NCBI GenBank assembly: GCA_035492455.1 | Contig: DATJJE010000012.1 | Coordinates: forward strand, 1-64,000 | Reading direction: 5' to 3' | Length of the DNA stretch: 64,000 nucleotides | DNA from: Gp6-AA40 sp035492455 | GTDB taxonomy: Bacteria; Acidobacteriota; Vicinamibacteria; Vicinamibacterales; UBA2999 | Shown: positions 42,680 to 49,992 of the stretch, piece by piece | How the letters are laid out: the number at the start of each line of letters is the position of its first letter | How positions within the stretch are numbered: the first letter of the stretch is position 1 | Notes under the pieces: generated by a model | What the model was told of the DNA's origin: nothing | Databases searched by the model: none | Seen by the model: the letters and a program-made list of their open reading frames with translations, nothing else | Made by a program: the position numbers and the translations under genes

Positions 42680-43099
42680 CTATTCAAGCCTGGTCAGCTT
42701 CAGCGTCGCGCCCGACGGCTTCTGAGTGAGCGTAAGCGCATTGCCGCTGATGGTGAACTCGTACTGATTGCCGGCGCCGCCAATGGCGAACTTGCTCTTG
42801 GCCATCATGGCTTTCGTGGCGAGCATGTTGCCGGTGACGGTGTAGGTGCCTGAGTTCAAGTACAGCGTGTTGAACACTGCGACTTTCTGCGCGTCGGTGG
42901 CCTTGTCGTTGGAAGGATAGTCAGGCAGCGGTTCGCCCTGCACACGCGAGAAGCTGTAATGCTGCTTGGTGAAGATGTAGAGGCCTGGCTGCGCGCCGTC
43001 CACTTTCCACGCGCCCATCAATGGATTTGCCGGAGCGGACTGGCCAGAAACGGTCACGGCGGCGACAACGACCGCCAACAGCGTCATCACGTATCTCAT
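42680..43099 (-). CDS. Small secreted lipocalin-like protein
   Basis: A 139-residue exported protein with a signal peptide (1-20, MRYVMTLLAVVVAAVTVSGQ). The mature part is a compact beta-rich fold with ANPLMGAWKVDG near its start (the GxW signature of lipocalin-like domains) and NMLATKAMMAKSKF, NALTLTQKPSGATLKLTRLE at the end. The start ATG 43099 overlaps the aldolase stop (ATGA) and is preferred over the longer frame to 43138, which contains no signal peptide start. It may bind a hydrophobic or sugar ligand for the adjacent isomerase or aldolase. Confidence 0.7.
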   Translation of the reverse strand: MRYVMTLLAVVVAAVTVSGQSAPANPLMGAWKVDGAQPGLYIFTKQHYSFSRVQGEPLPDYPSNDKATDAQKVAVFNTLYLNSGTYTVTGNMLATKAMMAKSKFAIGGAGNQYEFTISGNALTLTQKPSGATLKLTRLE

Positions 43100-43929
43100 C
43101 GCTTTTCTCCCATTGCCTTCGCTTTCCAGATTGGCCAACTGCGCGGGTAGTAGCCCGGCGTTCCCATCGGTGCCGCCGGCTGCGGGCTTACTCCGCCCGC
43201 CTCGACGTCGGCCGGCGTGAGATAGCTGATTTTGCCGCCGAGCGCAATCGCCTGCGCCTGCACGCGCGCGTTCACGTCGAGAAAGATTGCGTTGCTGACA
43301 GCGTCAGGAATCGTGACGCCGACGATCGCCGCACCGTGGCCGCGCATCAGCGCCACGGTCCTGTTGCCGAGCATCTGCGCGAGCGAGGCGCCGGCTTTGT
43401 TGTTGTCGACGAGCATCCCAACCTGCCCCGGCACGGTTCTGATGTCCCACACCGGCGCGCCCGCAAGAAGGAAAGGCGCCATGTGATACATCGGCCGGAG
43501 CGCGACGGAGCTGTCCGTGAATGGCAGCACGGATGGCATGTGCGAGTGCACGACCGACTGCACATCGGGACGCGCTTTGTAGATCGAGGCGTGAATGAAA
43601 CGCTCGCGCACGCCGGTCGGCGCCTTCGCATCCACCGCTTTGCCATCCAGGTCGTACTCGACGAGATCGTTGGCTGTCACGAGACCGGGGGCGAGATCTC
43701 TGGCCATGAAGAAATGATCGGGGTGCTGCAGGCTGCGCGCGCTGACGTGGCCCAGGCCGTCAAGAATGTTTTCGTTCGCCAGGATCCGGTTGGCGACGAC
43801 GAGGTCGTCGAGAAGGGTGCCGTTGCCCGGCACCGGTGCGGGCCTGGCGCTTTGGCCTGCCGTAACGGCCGCCAGCGCGACACCTGCCACGAACACGATG
43901 ACTACACGCCAACCGCTGGTGATCCGCAT
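43096..43929 (-). CDS. Exported class II aldolase/adducin-family protein
   Basis: A 277-residue protein with an N-terminal signal (1-27, TAGQS). It has the class II aldolase/adducin domain: ANENILDGLGHVSARSLQHPDHFFM, RERFIHASIYKARPDVQSVVHSHMPSVLPF (HxH zinc ligands) and NRTVALMRGHGAAIVGVTIPDAV (the third histidine). The reaction is retro-aldol cleavage of a sugar phosphate in characterised members. Export is unusual for the family, since most members are cytosolic. It continues the coupled unit; the heme-binding protein upstream ends 8 bases before its start. Confidence 0.85.
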   Translation of the reverse strand: MRITSGWRVVIVFVAGVALAAVTAGQSARPAPVPGNGTLLDDLVVANRILANENILDGLGHVSARSLQHPDHFFMARDLAPGLVTANDLVEYDLDGKAVDAKAPTGVRERFIHASIYKARPDVQSVVHSHMPSVLPFTDSSVALRPMYHMAPFLLAGAPVWDIRTVPGQVGMLVDNNKAGASLAQMLGNRTVALMRGHGAAIVGVTIPDAVSNAIFLDVNARVQAQAIALGGKISYLTPADVEAGGVSPQPAAPMGTPGYYPRSWPIWKAKAMGEKR

Positions 43930-43937
43930 GTCAACCC

Positions 43938-44432
43938 CTACTTGAGAAGATCCTTCACCTTTGCGATGCCCGCCTTGGCGCAGGCGTCATCCTGCTCGAG
44001 CGTCGAGCCGGCACTTCCGACGGCGCCAATCGTGTCGTTACCGATCTGAATGGGGACGCCGCCGCTCAACGCGAGGATGTCCGTCAGATCGCGCTGTGCT
44101 TCGCGGCCCGGATCCTCTGCCGTCCGCTTCTGAAACTCCATCGTCGAAACACGGAACATCCGCGCCGTATATGCCTTGCGGCGCGCCATCTCGGCAGTCT
44201 GTCCCGTGGCTTGCTCGTCGCGCAGGATGACGAGGACCTGCGCGGCGCGATCGACCACGGCCACTGACGTGTGATACCCCTTCGCCGCACATTCCGCCTG
44301 TGCAGCTTCGGCGATCGTCTTCGCGAGGCCGAGAGAAAGGCTCCGCTGCGTCACGATGCCGGTCACGACGCCCTGGCCGGCGGCATTTCCAACGGAAACG
44401 ACGACCGCGCAGATTGCAAGACCAAATCTCAT
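43938..44432 (-). CDS. GlcG/HbpS-family heme-binding protein
   Basis: A 164-residue exported protein with a signal peptide (1-20). The GlcG/HbpS family core is visible: SLGLAKTIAEAAQAECAAKGYHTSVAVVDRAAQVLVILRDE, then RRKAYTARMF and GGVPIQIGNDTIGAVGSAGSTLEQDDACAKAGI. The signature GAVGxxG and DxxCAxAG are typical of the family, which binds heme or cobalamin and occurs near glycolate and diol enzymes. ATG 44432 has no Shine-Dalgarno but is preceded by TGCTAGTAT, 8 bases away. An internal promoter and leaderless start are likely. Confidence 0.85.
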   Translation of the reverse strand: MRFGLAICAVVVSVGNAAGQGVVTGIVTQRSLSLGLAKTIAEAAQAECAAKGYHTSVAVVDRAAQVLVILRDEQATGQTAEMARRKAYTARMFRVSTMEFQKRTAEDPGREAQRDLTDILALSGGVPIQIGNDTIGAVGSAGSTLEQDDACAKAGIAKVKDLLK

Positions 44433-44443
44433 GGGCGGGGATA

Positions 44444-45271
44444 CTAGCATGCGCCATGACGGCCGATGCCGCTGAACAGAGCGTTCAGCTCCGGGACAGG
44501 AATGGTGCGTGAAAGCGCAGTGAACGTTCCGTGATCCGCAATCTCCTTTGCGGCCGTGAGAAACGCCGTCCATGCGGCGCGGGCCAGCGCTCCGCCGACG
44601 GAGATGCGACGAACGCCAAGATCGGACAGCTGGCCGACGGTGAAGTAATCGCCGCCAACCAGCACGTTGACGGGTTTCGGCGTGACGGCGCGCACGATCG
44701 CGGATACGTCCGCTGCCGACCGCACACCCGGTGCATAAAGACAATCGGCTCCCGCATCCGCGTATGCAACGAGACGCTTGATTGTTTCGTCGATGTCAGG
44801 TCGTCCGGCGATGAAACCCTCGGAACGGCCTGTCAGCAGCACGCCGGTGCCGCTCTGATCGATGGCGCGCCGCGCCGCCTTGATGCGCTCGACCGCGAGG
44901 TCGAACTCGTAGAGCGGCGCTTGCTTACTGCCGGTGGAATCTTCAATCGACAGGCCGGCGATACCCGTTGCCGCCGCGGCGCTCACGTTTGCGGCGACCG
45001 CTTCCGGCTCTTTGGCGAAGCCATCCTCGAAATCCGCGTTGACCGGCACGTCAACGGATCCAGAAATCGCGCGCAGATGCGCCAGCGCCACTTCGAGCGA
45101 GATCTCCGTATCCCGCCGACCGACGGACCAGGCGAAGCCGGCGCTGGTGGTCGCGACCGCGCGGAATCCGAGATTGACGAGCAGACGCGCGCTGCCGATG
45201 TCCCACGGGTTGGGCATCACGAAGCACCCTGACTCGTGAAGACGCCGGTACTCGGCCACCTGCGGTGTCAT
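44444..45271 (-). CDS. Isocitrate lyase/PEP mutase-family protein
   Basis: A 275-residue cytosolic enzyme. PEP-mutase/isocitrate-lyase barrel motifs are visible: FVMPNPWDIGSARLL, ATTSAGFAWSVGRRDTE, DVPVNADFEDGFAKE (the D/E metal-binding loop), GLSIEDSTGSK and LTGRSEGFI. The substrate is an oxaloacetate- or phosphonopyruvate-like compound; the active-site C-x-x loop of isocitrate lyase is absent. It overlaps YbjQ by 4 bases (ATGA). The gene order YbjQ, PEP-mutase-like, GlcG, aldolase suggests a small central-carbon catabolic operon. Confidence 0.85.
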   Translation of the reverse strand: MTPQVAEYRRLHESGCFVMPNPWDIGSARLLVNLGFRAVATTSAGFAWSVGRRDTEISLEVALAHLRAISGSVDVPVNADFEDGFAKEPEAVAANVSAAAATGIAGLSIEDSTGSKQAPLYEFDLAVERIKAARRAIDQSGTGVLLTGRSEGFIAGRPDIDETIKRLVAYADAGADCLYAPGVRSAADVSAIVRAVTPKPVNVLVGGDYFTVGQLSDLGVRRISVGGALARAAWTAFLTAAKEIADHGTFTALSRTIPVPELNALFSGIGRHGAC

Positions 45272-45615
45272 CGCGGCGCCACCGATTCAACGACGACGGC
45301 GGTGCCGTAGGCGAGCACCTCGGTGACACCGGCGGACACTTCGTTGGCGTCGTAGCGAACGCCGATCAGCGCGTTGGCGCCATGCTGTGCGGCGTGTTCG
45401 AGCATCAGCCGGAACGCGTCCTCGCGCGCCTTCTCGCACATCTGTGTGAACAGGGTGATGTTGCCGCCCACGAGCGTCTGCAGCGACGCGCCGAGGGTGC
45501 CGACAATGCTGCGCGAGCGCACGACGATGCCGCGCACCACGCCGATGTTCTGGACGATGCGGCAGCCGGGAAGCTCGAACGCGGTGGTGACGAGCTGCGG
45601 ATTGATTGCGGTCAT
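45268..45615 (-). CDS. YbjQ/UPF0145 family protein
   Basis: A 115-residue cytosolic protein of the YbjQ/UPF0145 family. The opening INPQLVTTAFELPGCRIVQNIGVVRGIVVRSRSI and the following GGNITLFTQMCEKAREDAFRLMLEHAAQHGANALIGVRYDANEV are the family hallmarks. The family forms pentamers and has been proposed to bind metal. It leads the seven-gene unit. ATG 45615 has no Shine-Dalgarno; the -10-like TAGCAT ends 8 bases before it. Translation probably begins on a leaderless transcript. The alternative TTG 45624 is less likely. Confidence 0.88.
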   Translation of the reverse strand: MTAINPQLVTTAFELPGCRIVQNIGVVRGIVVRSRSIVGTLGASLQTLVGGNITLFTQMCEKAREDAFRLMLEHAAQHGANALIGVRYDANEVSAGVTEVLAYGTAVVVESVAPR

Positions 45616-45657
45616 GGACCGCAATGCTAGCGCACCACGGCGGCAACGCGCGTCAGG

Positions 45658-46176
45658 TCACGACGCGGCAACCCCGGCGGGCAACTGCTTGCGATGATGA
45701 CGCGTGTGGATAGCCAGGAACTGCGCGTAGTCCGCGACGGAGATGCGCCCGAATGCACCATTCGAGACCACGCCGCCTCGCTGCGCGCACGCACGGCATT
45801 CGCGATCGAATCGCATCAACGCCTCTTCGAGCCGCCGCCGCCCTTCCATCGGCGTCGCGGGACCGCTCGCCGGATCCATCGCCTTTGGCGCCTTCGCCCT
45901 AAAGGGGAACGATCCGGTCCGCACAATGCGGTTGAAGATCAGCGTGCGCACAAGCGGACGCACGAACGATGGGAGCGTGGGCAGTTTCGACGGCACGCCG
46001 GCAATCACGTTCGCCGATTCCTCCAGGGAACGCGCGACGTGCTCCACGAGCTGGCTCGGCGACCATTTCCCGGGCGCGCGCGGAGTCGTCCACACCGTGC
46101 CGCAGCGCTCCGCCGCAACCGCCAGTTCGTTCACCGCTTCCCGATTGGCAATAAGAGTGGAATCAAGATCTGGCAT
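45658..46176 (-). CDS. DinB-family protein
   Basis: A 172-residue cytosolic protein with a DinB-like four-helix bundle: ANREAVNELAVAAERC, KWSPSQLVEHVARSLEESANVI (His in the first metal motif) and the C-terminal SVADYAQFLAIHTRHHRKQLP (H-x-x-HH pattern). In the family, three histidines bind a metal; thiol-dependent transfer is known for some members, others are stress-induced. ATG 46176 follows a strong SD GGAGG. An extended -10 TGCTAGGAT (46202-46210) suggests its own promoter. It is monocistronic. Confidence 0.85.
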   Translation of the reverse strand: MPDLDSTLIANREAVNELAVAAERCGTVWTTPRAPGKWSPSQLVEHVARSLEESANVIAGVPSKLPTLPSFVRPLVRTLIFNRIVRTGSFPFRAKAPKAMDPASGPATPMEGRRRLEEALMRFDRECRACAQRGGVVSNGAFGRISVADYAQFLAIHTRHHRKQLPAGVAAS

Positions 46177-46265
46177 GAGAGCCTCCAAATGCGTGGCGCG
46201 CATCCTAGCACGGGCTCATCGAGTGCGCGCAGCAAGCGCGGGGAACACAGGATCGTGCGAGGCGT

Positions 46266-47735
46266 TCACCCCGCGAGCAGCGCGACGAGTGCGCGAACGT
46301 TCGAAGTCTCGAGCGTGTTGATGCGCGTGATCACCTGCTCGCACCTCTGATCGCCGAGCACCGGGGCGATGAGCGCACGCGCCTTGGCGGCCACGCCGGT
46401 GGTGTCGAGCGGGTTCTCTTTCGTGCCCGGTGCGTGGCGCGTGAAGTGATTGACCGTACGGCCGTCGCGGAGGCGGACTTCGACATTCGCGCTGCGCGGC
46501 GCGGCCGGATCCATGAGGCCGCGGTCGCCGAACAACTGGACACGCTGCTTCAGCGCCAGCACCTGTGGATCCTTCATGCGCTCGTACGAATGGCTCGCGT
46601 CGAAAGAGACGGTACCGTCGATGAGCGCGACGGCGATCAGGTACTGGAGATTGACATCAGGCATTGCGCTGTCGTTGACGATGCCTGCGCCATCTTCCGG
46701 GAGGCGGACGATCACGCGGTCGACGTTGGCGGACGTGAGACCGTGCTCGCGCCGCAGTGTGATGAAGGCGTCGAGCGCCGACTGTATGGGGTACCCAACT
46801 GAGAACGTCTTGATGGCGGTCTCGGTCACGTAGAACCGTTTGCCGAGGTCGGCCGCCATTTCTTCGGGCCGCGGCTGCGTCGAATGCGCCTCCAGGGCGT
46901 TGTGCTCGCCCTCGAGCACGTCAGGCACACCGCTGAATCCGGCCTGCGCCATCAGCGCGGCGGTCACGCCATTGCGCGCGCCCATCCCCGCAAAGTCGAA
47001 CGCCTTCTCGACGTGCTCGAGATCGCGCTCCCAGCTCCAGACGCCAGAGACCTGCTGCACGGCGTAGGAGATCGCATATCGCATCTGCGTTTCATCGAGC
47101 TTGGCCATCGAGGCGGCGGCGGCAGCAGCACCCATCGTCGCGCTCACGCCTTCGGCGCTGCGATGCGTAGCGCGGACGTGATTGGGACCAAGCGCCTGCA
47201 GCCACCGGCAGCACAGGTCGTAGCCGAGCGCGACCGCGCGGAGAAAGTCCAGACCCGAGGCGTTCTCGCGCTCGCCGACAGCAAGCGCAGCGGGCACGGT
47301 GGCGCAACCCGGATGCGCCTTGGTCACCGGCTCGAAGTCGTCGGTCTCATCGGCGTGCGCGAACATCGCGTTAACGAGCGCCGCATTGATGGCCGAGGTC
47401 CTGATGCTGGTCGTCAGCACCGACGCTTCGGCAACGCCTCCTTGCGCGCGCGCGAAACGGATCGCCATCTCACCAGGCTTGAGCTTCGCACCCGAGATCA
47501 TGGCTGCGACCGTATCGAGCACGCGGTGCTTCGTTTCGCGCAGCACATCGGCGGGCAGCGGCTGCTGACGCGCGGCGGCCATATATCTGGCGACTCGTCC
47601 AGTCAGGTCTGTCGACGACGCCGGCGCCTGTTCGCGCTGGCCGCCCTGCACCTGCGCGGGAACGGCCGCAGCAGCCAACAGACCTGCGCCGCTCTCCAGC
47701 ATCCGCCGTCTCGTGAAGCGCCTTCTCGGCGTCAT
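46266..47735 (-). CDS. Exported MmgE/PrpD-family protein
   Basis: A 489-residue protein. The N-terminus MTPRRRFTRRRMLESGAGLLAAAAVPAQVQG is a Tat signal. The MmgE/PrpD (2-methylcitrate dehydratase) fold follows: LDTVAAMISGAKLKPGEMAIRFA, NAMFAHADETDDFEPVTKAHPGCATVPAALAV, KTFSVGYPIQSALDAFI and the C-terminal VEVRLRDGRTVNHFTRHAPGTKENPLD. Family enzymes dehydrate 2-methylcitrate or related compounds; the exported form is unusual, and its substrate cannot be named. SD GAGGAG precedes ATG. The SMP-30 gene ends 16 bases upstream. Confidence 0.85.
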   Translation of the reverse strand: MTPRRRFTRRRMLESGAGLLAAAAVPAQVQGGQREQAPASSTDLTGRVARYMAAARQQPLPADVLRETKHRVLDTVAAMISGAKLKPGEMAIRFARAQGGVAEASVLTTSIRTSAINAALVNAMFAHADETDDFEPVTKAHPGCATVPAALAVGERENASGLDFLRAVALGYDLCCRWLQALGPNHVRATHRSAEGVSATMGAAAAAASMAKLDETQMRYAISYAVQQVSGVWSWERDLEHVEKAFDFAGMGARNGVTAALMAQAGFSGVPDVLEGEHNALEAHSTQPRPEEMAADLGKRFYVTETAIKTFSVGYPIQSALDAFITLRREHGLTSANVDRVIVRLPEDGAGIVNDSAMPDVNLQYLIAVALIDGTVSFDASHSYERMKDPQVLALKQRVQLFGDRGLMDPAAPRSANVEVRLRDGRTVNHFTRHAPGTKENPLDTTGVAAKARALIAPVLGDQRCEQVITRINTLETSNVRALVALLAG

Positions 47736-47751
47736 TCGTAACTCTCCTCGT

Positions 47752-48690
47752 CTACTTCGCCCGCCCGCCGAATCCGCGCGCGATCATCGGAAGGCGAAGC
47801 ACCGTTCCGCCGCCCGCGATGTAGAGCGTGCGCTTGTCCGGCCCACCGAAGGTGAGATCCTGGCAGCGGCGCGTGATGCACCACACCGGGATGACCCCGA
47901 GATGCTGGCCTGCAGCACTCACCACCTCGATGCCCGCCTCTGTGAGCGCATACAACCGACCCTCATCGTCAATGACCACCCCGTCCGCATTCGAGATTGG
48001 CGCTTCGTTTGCGGGAATAGTCTTGTCGCGGCCCACGTAGGTGGCAAACACGCGGCGGTTCGTCAAACGGCCGTCCGGAAGAATGTCGAACGCATACGAA
48101 TGAATGCCGCCAGTGTCGTTCACGTAGAGAATTGTTTCGTCGCGACTGAGGGTCATGCCGTTCGGCCGCCCAAGATCCTCGGCCACACGAAGCGGTGCAC
48201 CGCCAGCAGGTACGTAGTACACGGCCGGCGCCATCGCGTCCGGAGGAACGGGTCGTAATGGCAAGTCGCTGAAATAAACGCCGCCCTTCCGATCCGACAC
48301 AATCCCGTTGGGCCGGCCGAACGCGTGGCCTTCGAATTGATCGGCGAGCGTGGCTTCCTTCCCCGCGGGCCAGACGACCCGCGGCCCCGCGAAACCTTTT
48401 TGCGATTGCAGCGAGATCAATCGGCCTTGACGGTCGAGCGTCATGCCCAGCGGCCCGTGCAGATCGCCAACGAACGTTTCCACCTTGTCATCCGCTGTGA
48501 GCCGCACGATGCGGTTGGCCGCCGACTCTGTGAACAGCAGGCCGACATCGGGCACCCAGATCGGGTCGTCGGCGCTGCGCAGGCCTTTGACGACGACCTG
48601 CGCCTCGGTGCCCGCCTTGATCACCCCCGGAATGTCGGGTGTCTGAGCCGCGACCATGCGACTGGAGATCGCAACCGCGATGAAGACCAC
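47752..48690 (-). CDS. SMP-30/gluconolactonase/LRE-family beta-propeller
   Basis: A 312-residue exported protein with a short signal (VVFIAVAISSRMVAAQ). It is a six-bladed SMP-30/LRE-type propeller: DDPIWVPDVGLLFTESAANRIVR, ADQFEGHAFGRPNGIVSDRKGGVYFSD, RVAEDLGRPNGMTLSRDETILYVND and NADGVVIDDEGRLYALTEAGIE. The E, N and D residues at the propeller centre that bind calcium or the lactone are present. The start is GTG 48690; the longer frame to 48954 is translated repeat DNA and is not real. A later ATG at 48657 would truncate the signal peptide. Probably a lactonase or lactone-binding protein. Confidence 0.82.
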   Translation of the reverse strand: MVFIAVAISSRMVAAQTPDIPGVIKAGTEAQVVVKGLRSADDPIWVPDVGLLFTESAANRIVRLTADDKVETFVGDLHGPLGMTLDRQGRLISLQSQKGFAGPRVVWPAGKEATLADQFEGHAFGRPNGIVSDRKGGVYFSDLPLRPVPPDAMAPAVYYVPAGGAPLRVAEDLGRPNGMTLSRDETILYVNDTGGIHSYAFDILPDGRLTNRRVFATYVGRDKTIPANEAPISNADGVVIDDEGRLYALTEAGIEVVSAAGQHLGVIPVWCITRRCQDLTFGGPDKRTLYIAGGGTVLRLPMIARGFGGRAK

Positions 48691-48704
48691 TGTCGCTGCA
48701 CTAC

Positions 48705-48859
48705 GGCGGTGCGATGGTGCGAGGGTGCGAGGGTGCGGTGGTGCGTCCGAAGGTGCGAAGGTGCGATGGTGCTCGAAGCCGGCGGGACTATGCGTTGCTT
48801 CGAAGTTTCGCACTGTCGCACTGTCGGACGCACGGTCGCACGATTCGTACCGCCGCACT
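48705..48859. repeat. Paired inverted heptad (GGTGCGA-type) arrays, site B
   Basis: A left array (48705-48772) of GGTGCGA, GGTGCGG and similar units faces a right array (48809-48859) in opposite orientation. Both carry the 10-base core GTGCGTCCGA (48741-48750) and its complement (48824-48833). The interior has CGAAGC (48774-48779) pairing with GCTTCG (48797-48802), so the whole element can form one nested hairpin. It sits between the SMP-30 and NHL genes, and a short single-arm remnant (49444-49466) lies across the start of the NHL gene. Confidence 0.8.
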
Positions 48860-48874
48860 GTTCCAGCCTCCACG

Positions 48875-49477
48875 TTACCGTCGAATGTGTTTCGTGACAC
48901 CGGGTGTCGGTACCACAGCTCCATAGACATTGCCCATACGGTCGGCGGCGACACCCGCCGCTGCCGTGATCGGATCTTTCTCTGGTTTCTTTCCCTTCCC
49001 GATAGCGATCATCAACAGTCGGCCTGCAGGCGTGAACTTGAACACCTGATGCCCCTTGGCCCGCGGCACGTTCATGCCGTCGGATGCATCTGTCACCCAG
49101 ATGTTGCCGTTGCGGTCCACGTAAATGCCGTGCGGCACGAGGAACAGACCAGCACCGACGCTCGCCGTCAAAGTTCCGGAGGGATCGAACTTGAGAATGG
49201 GGGCGAGCGGTGAATCCATGCGGCTCGCACCGCCACAACGGTCTGCAACCCAGACGGAGCGACCATCGCGCTCGACCTCGATCGCGCTCGTCGAACCCAT
49301 CGTCCGGCCTGCCGGCATGGTGATCCACCGCTCGATGGTTCGGTACGGCGTCGGCACATCGGGACGTGGTTGGAGCGACTGCGCGGCGGCCGCATAAGCC
49401 GAGAGTGCAACGGCGATGGTCAGCAGAGCGTTCGTGAAGTATCCGCACCTTCGCACCATCGCAGCGGTCGGATTCAC
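48875..49477 (-). CDS. NHL-repeat secreted protein, internally shortened
   Basis: A 200-residue exported protein. After a signal region (ending AAAAQS) come two or three NHL-type blades: ILKFDPSGTLTASVGAGLF, PHGIYVDRNGNIWVTDASDGMN and HQVFKFTPAGRLLMIAIGKGKKPEKD. The next residues are ITAAAGVAADRMGNVYGAVVPTPGVTKHIRR, the normal end of this propeller family. Homologues have about three or four more blades between these two points, so roughly 100 to 150 residues appear to be missing at position ~165-170 (about 48975 in DNA). It starts at GTG 49477 (GTGA overlap); ATG 49459 is an alternative. Probably non-functional or drastically altered. Confidence 0.7.
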   Translation of the reverse strand: MNPTAAMVRRCGYFTNALLTIAVALSAYAAAAQSLQPRPDVPTPYRTIERWITMPAGRTMGSTSAIEVERDGRSVWVADRCGGASRMDSPLAPILKFDPSGTLTASVGAGLFLVPHGIYVDRNGNIWVTDASDGMNVPRAKGHQVFKFTPAGRLLMIAIGKGKKPEKDPITAAAGVAADRMGNVYGAVVPTPGVTKHIRR

Positions 49478-49992
49478 GCGCCCAATCCTAACGCAGCCCG
49501 CGTGCAGATCATCAGCAGCGCCCGGCCATCCGGCGTATCGACTTCCCTGACCGCACGGAAGCCGGCTTTTTCATAGCAGCGGATGGCCCTCCGGTTGCCC
49601 GGGTGAGGATCAGTTTGAATATGCGTAACCGACGGATCCTCGAACAGCCGCGCGACGAACGCGCGCACGATGGCGGTGCCAAGACCGCGGCCGAGATCTT
49701 CGCCGTGCGCCAGGAACTGATCTATCCCGCGTGCGCCGGGGTCCGTCTCGTCTTCCCACCAGCCGTCGCCGCAGTCCTTGACGACGTACGACTGCATGAA
49801 CCCGATCTCGCGATCGCCCTCCAAGGCAATGTAGCCCTGAACGGGATAACCGGGATGAATTGTCGGCGTGAATTCCTCGATCACCTCGCGGAGCGACGGC
49901 GTCGGCGTCCACCATTCCACCACATGCGGCCGCTGCAGCCATTCGTGCAGCATCGGCAAGTCACTCGCCGCCAGGGGCCTGAATGTAATCAC
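49474..49992 (-). CDS. AAC(6')-like GNAT acetyltransferase
   Basis: A 172-residue cytosolic acetyltransferase. It resembles the Acetyltransf_8/AAC(6')-Ib type: RPLAASDLPMLHEWLQRPHVVEWW, IGFMQSYVVKDCGDGWWEDETDPGARGIDQFLAHGEDLGRGLGTAIVRAF (with the acetyl-CoA loop GRGLGT), and QTDPHPGNRRAIRCYEKAGFRAVREVDTPDG. It is a chromosomal gene without any cassette or integron context, so clinical resistance cannot be inferred. Start GTG 49992 overlaps the permease stop (GTGA). The close link to transport and propeller genes has no clear functional meaning. Confidence 0.85.
   Translation of the reverse strand: MITFRPLAASDLPMLHEWLQRPHVVEWWTPTPSLREVIEEFTPTIHPGYPVQGYIALEGDREIGFMQSYVVKDCGDGWWEDETDPGARGIDQFLAHGEDLGRGLGTAIVRAFVARLFEDPSVTHIQTDPHPGNRRAIRCYEKAGFRAVREVDTPDGRALLMICTRAALGLGA

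Noticed and set aside
48690..48954. Long N-terminal extension of the SMP-30 protein.
   Set aside because: It is the translation of the inverted repeat and would place the signal peptide 88 residues inside the protein.
49474..49992. The AAC(6')-like gene as an acquired antibiotic resistance determinant.
   Set aside because: There is no integron, transposase or change of base composition; it is overlapped and coupled to neighbouring native genes.
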